8,127 nt of DNA, from contig DAHVAU010000055.1 of NCBI GenBank assembly GCA_027314465.1, positions 1 to 8,127 of the forward strand, written 5' to 3'. Below are positions 6,085 to 8,127 of this stretch, piece by piece. Each line of letters begins with the position of its first letter. Within the stretch, counting starts at the first letter, position 1. The translations under genes were made by a program, and so were the position numbers. This stretch comes from Microcaldota archaeon (GTDB taxonomy: Archaea > Micrarchaeota > Micrarchaeia > Micrarchaeales > CABMGC01). The notes below the pieces were generated by a model. The model was not told where the DNA came from. It did no database searches and was given only the letters and a program-made list of their open reading frames with translations.

Positions 6085-6121
6085 AGCCCCATTTCCCCAA
6101 CCCCATGAAGTAATATTCTGT

Positions 6122-6140
6122 TCTGATTTTTCTGCTATTT
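6122..6140 (+). terminator. Possible T-rich terminator after PadR
   Basis: TCTGATTTTTCTGCTATTT is the first T-rich tract downstream of PadR on the plus strand, about 130 bases after the stop and 38 bases after the hairpin. It could serve as an archaeal U-tract terminator. The distance makes the link to PadR uncertain. Confidence 0.3.
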
Positions 6141-6174
6141 ATATGCGCCAGTGGCACTTCCGCTTTTGCGAAGG

Positions 6175-6219
6175 TTATATAAACTTTCACCCCCAATTTT
6201 GAATCATACACTAGGTGAT
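6175..6219 (+). promoter_or_regulatory. Orphan promoter and Shine-Dalgarno site
   Basis: A consensus archaeal TATA box, TTATATAAA at 6175-6183, predicts transcription start near 6205. AGGTGAT at 6213-6219 is a seven-base complement to the archaeal 16S rRNA 3' end, and ATG 6228 follows after eight bases. The frame there ends after only seven codons (TAA 6249-6251); the other ATG at 6224 also ends after seven. The signals therefore appear to have lost their gene, or drive a very short peptide. Confidence 0.5.
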
Positions 6220-6327
6220 ATCGATGGATGGAGGCGGAGGAACTTAAATAAAAATATAAGGTTGTTATCTTTTCCTAAGGTAGATTTAGGAGTAGGTATT
6301 TTGCCCTGTTGGATGAATAATTTCATG

Positions 6328-6651
6328 CTATCTTTGGCATGGAAAACCATCAGTTTTTGCAAAACCTGTGCATTTACGTTTTATTTTGCTATACCCCTTC
6401 AATGGGTCATAGAACACGGAACTTCTGAATAGTCTCTGCACCCAGTGAACTTTCCAGTCTGCTGAGTCATGGGACACGTACTGTACGCATCTCTTCCATA
6501 GGTTTATCTTCTCGAGTTCTTTATCCCAGTTCCCGACGAAACCGAAGTCGAGAAAGAAAGTTCATCGAACTACCAGTTCTTCATTATACCGTTTCCAGTC
6601 TCTATGATCTATATTGATTCTCTTTCCAGATGGCTCTGGTTGCATTGTCAT
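6328..6651 (-). pseudogene. Remnant of an IS5-like transposase N-terminus with a premature stop
   Basis: From ATG 6651 the minus strand reads MTMQPEPSGKRINIDHRDWK, then RYNEELVVR and a TGA at 6564-6562, and continues in the same frame with TFFLDFGFVGNWDKELEKIN. The pattern DWK-x-YNE-x-LV-x-RG, then LDF-x-F and NW-x-x-ELEK-x-N is how I recall the start of archaeal IS5-type DDE transposases, where a Gly usually stands at the TGA (GGA to TGA is one change). Past about 6490 the resemblance is lost, although the frame stays open to TAG 6330-6328. No catalytic DDE region, terminal inverted repeats or target duplications were found. It lies 88 bases beyond the end of the Lrp-type gene on the same strand. 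The family assignment rests on memory of the motif, not a search. Confidence 0.5.
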
Positions 6652-6739
6652 ATGATGACCTAATCAATGACTTATGGTAAGGTACCAATAGATACTGCGA
6701 CGTCAGGAATTAGTATTCATTCAGCACAATATAAATATT

Positions 6740-8113
6740 TTATAATATTGGATTTGGCACATGCGCCAGCATCTGACCTTTCTGGTACATCTGCAATACC
6801 TTATACTGTGGTGATTTAGTATTGTCAAACTTCCTAAATCCAGGCGTCCCAACTAGAGTTTTTATTATTATATGGGATTCGACTTCGCTGCCGTCTACAA
6901 CTTTTCTAAAATTATCTTCTATATCCCTAAGGCCACTACTGCCAGATACAGGTGTTATGTAGAGTAAACCATACGGTGAGCCAGTGTCACCAATTAATAC
7001 ATATTTGTTCACTGGTGTGGAATTATCCATGATTACATCAAGTAAATATGCATCTCTTTTTGAATTGAATTTCTCCATGTCAAGTTGTTTGCATTGTGAT
7101 ACTGCCAGATACATAAAAGGTAGTCTCTTCATAGTTATAGTTATACGATATATGATGTGTCTGTCGAAGAGTTTTTGGTAAGTGTAGTAAGCTGCACCTG
7201 GACTGAAATCATATTTCTCGTCTATATCCGAAAAGGCCATGTTGCCATTATCATTAAGTTCTTTAAGAACTACGTACTCGCGGAGCAGGAGTTGATCTTG
7301 ACTCTTCCGTGGGAACTCTTTGGATTTATGCCATACTTGGGCTTCTAATCTTTCGAAGAACTTAGGTCTTACTGGAACATAGCCATAAGAGTCTATAATG
7401 TAACTGACGTTCCATGCTGTTTTGTACGAAGCAAGAGCAGAATTTGATCTAAGCTCATATATTTTGTGCTCTAAAGCAGTCGTATCTTCAGCAAATATAT
7501 ACATAAACAAGTCATAATTCCCTTTCAATAGTGCAGCGTACTGGATGGTTGGTTCGTTTTCTAGGAGAGATATGAGTTTGTCTAGATCGGGTTTATTGTT
7601 ATCAGTAAACTTTACGAACGCTGCATACCTTGAGAATCCAAAGAAGCTGTATCCAAACTCCAGAGTGTACTTTATGCCGTAGGTGTTGGCCAGCCTATTC
7701 AGCCTGCTGGAGGCTGACGCTCTGCTTATTCCTACCTCCTTTGCTATCTCGCTTATCGTAGCTCTACCATCGGTGCTTATGGCAGTCAGGATCTTTAGGT
7801 CGACAGGATCAGGGTGCATGAGTGATTCCATGGGGCTTGGGCCAGTGCCACTCTCCTTGGCCTTTAGCCACTCATCTGCGCTTCCCATCCTGGTTTCTGG
7901 ACGCTTTCTTGATCGTGCCGCGGAGAACTTGCCGTCATCGCTTATCTTGCCCAGGTAGTACGCGAGCCTCTTCTTCTGATTTGTTGCGGCGTCGAGTACG
8001 CTCGCTACTTCGTATACGTAGTACCTGCCCTTGAGCAGCCTTATGTACACTTTGTGAGCACTGGATTTTCTGATCTCGCCCAGGCGCCTCTCCACTGGCG
8101 CAGGATATGTCAT
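6740..8113 (-). CDS. Two-module Lrp/AsnC-like transcriptional regulator with extra N-terminal domain
   Basis: 457 residues, about three times a normal Lrp protein. Residues 20-60 (KVYIRLLKGRYYVYEVASVL, then YYLGKI) resemble a small beta-rich segment seen at the start of some archaeal transposases and DNA-binding proteins. Residues 72-100 are a polar linker. Residues 104-142 are an AsnC-type helix-turn-helix (DLKILTAISTDGRATISEIA, then KEVGISRASASSRLNRL). Residues about 160-245 look like an RAM/ligand-binding alpha-beta fold. A second winged helix follows at 276-328 (VLKELNDNGNMAFSDIDEKY) and a second alpha-beta domain at about 330-425. One chain may therefore mimic an Lrp dimer. ATG 8113 is only 14 bases from the window edge, so its promoter is outside. 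Target genes and effector are unknown. Confidence 0.7.
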   Translation of the reverse strand: MTYPAPVERRLGEIRKSSAHKVYIRLLKGRYYVYEVASVLDAATNQKKRLAYYLGKISDDGKFSAARSRKRPETRMGSADEWLKAKESGTGPSPMESLMHPDPVDLKILTAISTDGRATISEIAKEVGISRASASSRLNRLANTYGIKYTLEFGYSFFGFSRYAAFVKFTDNNKPDLDKLISLLENEPTIQYAALLKGNYDLFMYIFAEDTTALEHKIYELRSNSALASYKTAWNVSYIIDSYGYVPVRPKFFERLEAQVWHKSKEFPRKSQDQLLLREYVVLKELNDNGNMAFSDIDEKYDFSPGAAYYTYQKLFDRHIIYRITITMKRLPFMYLAVSQCKQLDMEKFNSKRDAYLLDVIMDNSTPVNKYVLIGDTGSPYGLLYITPVSGSSGLRDIEDNFRKVVDGSEVESHIIIKTLVGTPGFRKFDNTKSPQYKVLQMYQKGQMLAHVPNPIL

Positions 8114-8127
8114 GATGCTATTTTATC

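Noticed and set aside
6151..6432. 93-codon plus-strand ORF as a gene
   Set aside because: Its start lies upstream of the only good TATA box, its composition is not protein-like, and it overlaps the transposase-like reading on the other strand.
6727..6750. A/T-rich imperfect palindrome over the stop of the Lrp-type gene
   Set aside because: It is almost pure A/T with six-base matching ends, so the symmetry can arise by composition alone; it may aid termination but cannot be claimed.

Overview
The window reads as archaeal DNA, most likely from a small-genome DPANN-type lineage such as Micrarchaeota; the lineage is an inference and no single marker proves it. Evidence for Archaea: TATA boxes sit 25-30 bases before most start codons (leaderless transcription), the tRNA gene encodes no CCA, Ile and Arg codons are dominated by ATA and AGG/AGA, and the gene families (MIP18/DUF59 protein, small PadR regulator, Lrp-type regulators, giant parallel beta-helix surface protein) are typical.

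Layout. 1-65 (-): the first 21 codons of an unidentified leaderless gene. 131-202 (-): tRNA-Thr(CGT) with its own TATA box. 329-3349 (+): a 1006-residue membrane-anchored surface protein with a Pro/Gln/Ala-rich cytoplasmic tail, one membrane helix and four tandem cysteine-rich beta-helix modules. Its stop is followed by 43 more in-frame Thr/Ser-rich codons, which suggests a trimmed or recoded C-terminus. 3482-3841: no convincing gene. 3842-4489 (+): PP2C-type protein phosphatase. 4563-4868 (+): MIP18/DUF59 Fe-S assembly protein. 4937-5338 (+): two-helix pore-loop channel with an atypical filter. 5460-5615 (-) and 5693-5995 (+): a 51-residue Cys-containing helical protein and a PadR regulator, transcribed divergently. 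5996-6739: decayed, gene-poor DNA with a long hairpin, an orphan promoter/ribosome site before a 7-codon ORF, and an inactivated transposase N-terminus. 6740-8113 (-): a two-module Lrp/AsnC-like regulator with an extra N-terminal domain.

The genes do not form one pathway. Most have their own promoter. The clearest regulatory unit is the divergent PadR/small-protein pair: a perfect 12-bp inverted repeat places the same sequence 32-33 bases ahead of each start codon, so one repressor could cover both promoters. The surface protein, channel and phosphatase suggest a cell-envelope/signalling neighbourhood, but that is inference. I see no CRISPR array, rRNA, or intact mobile element.
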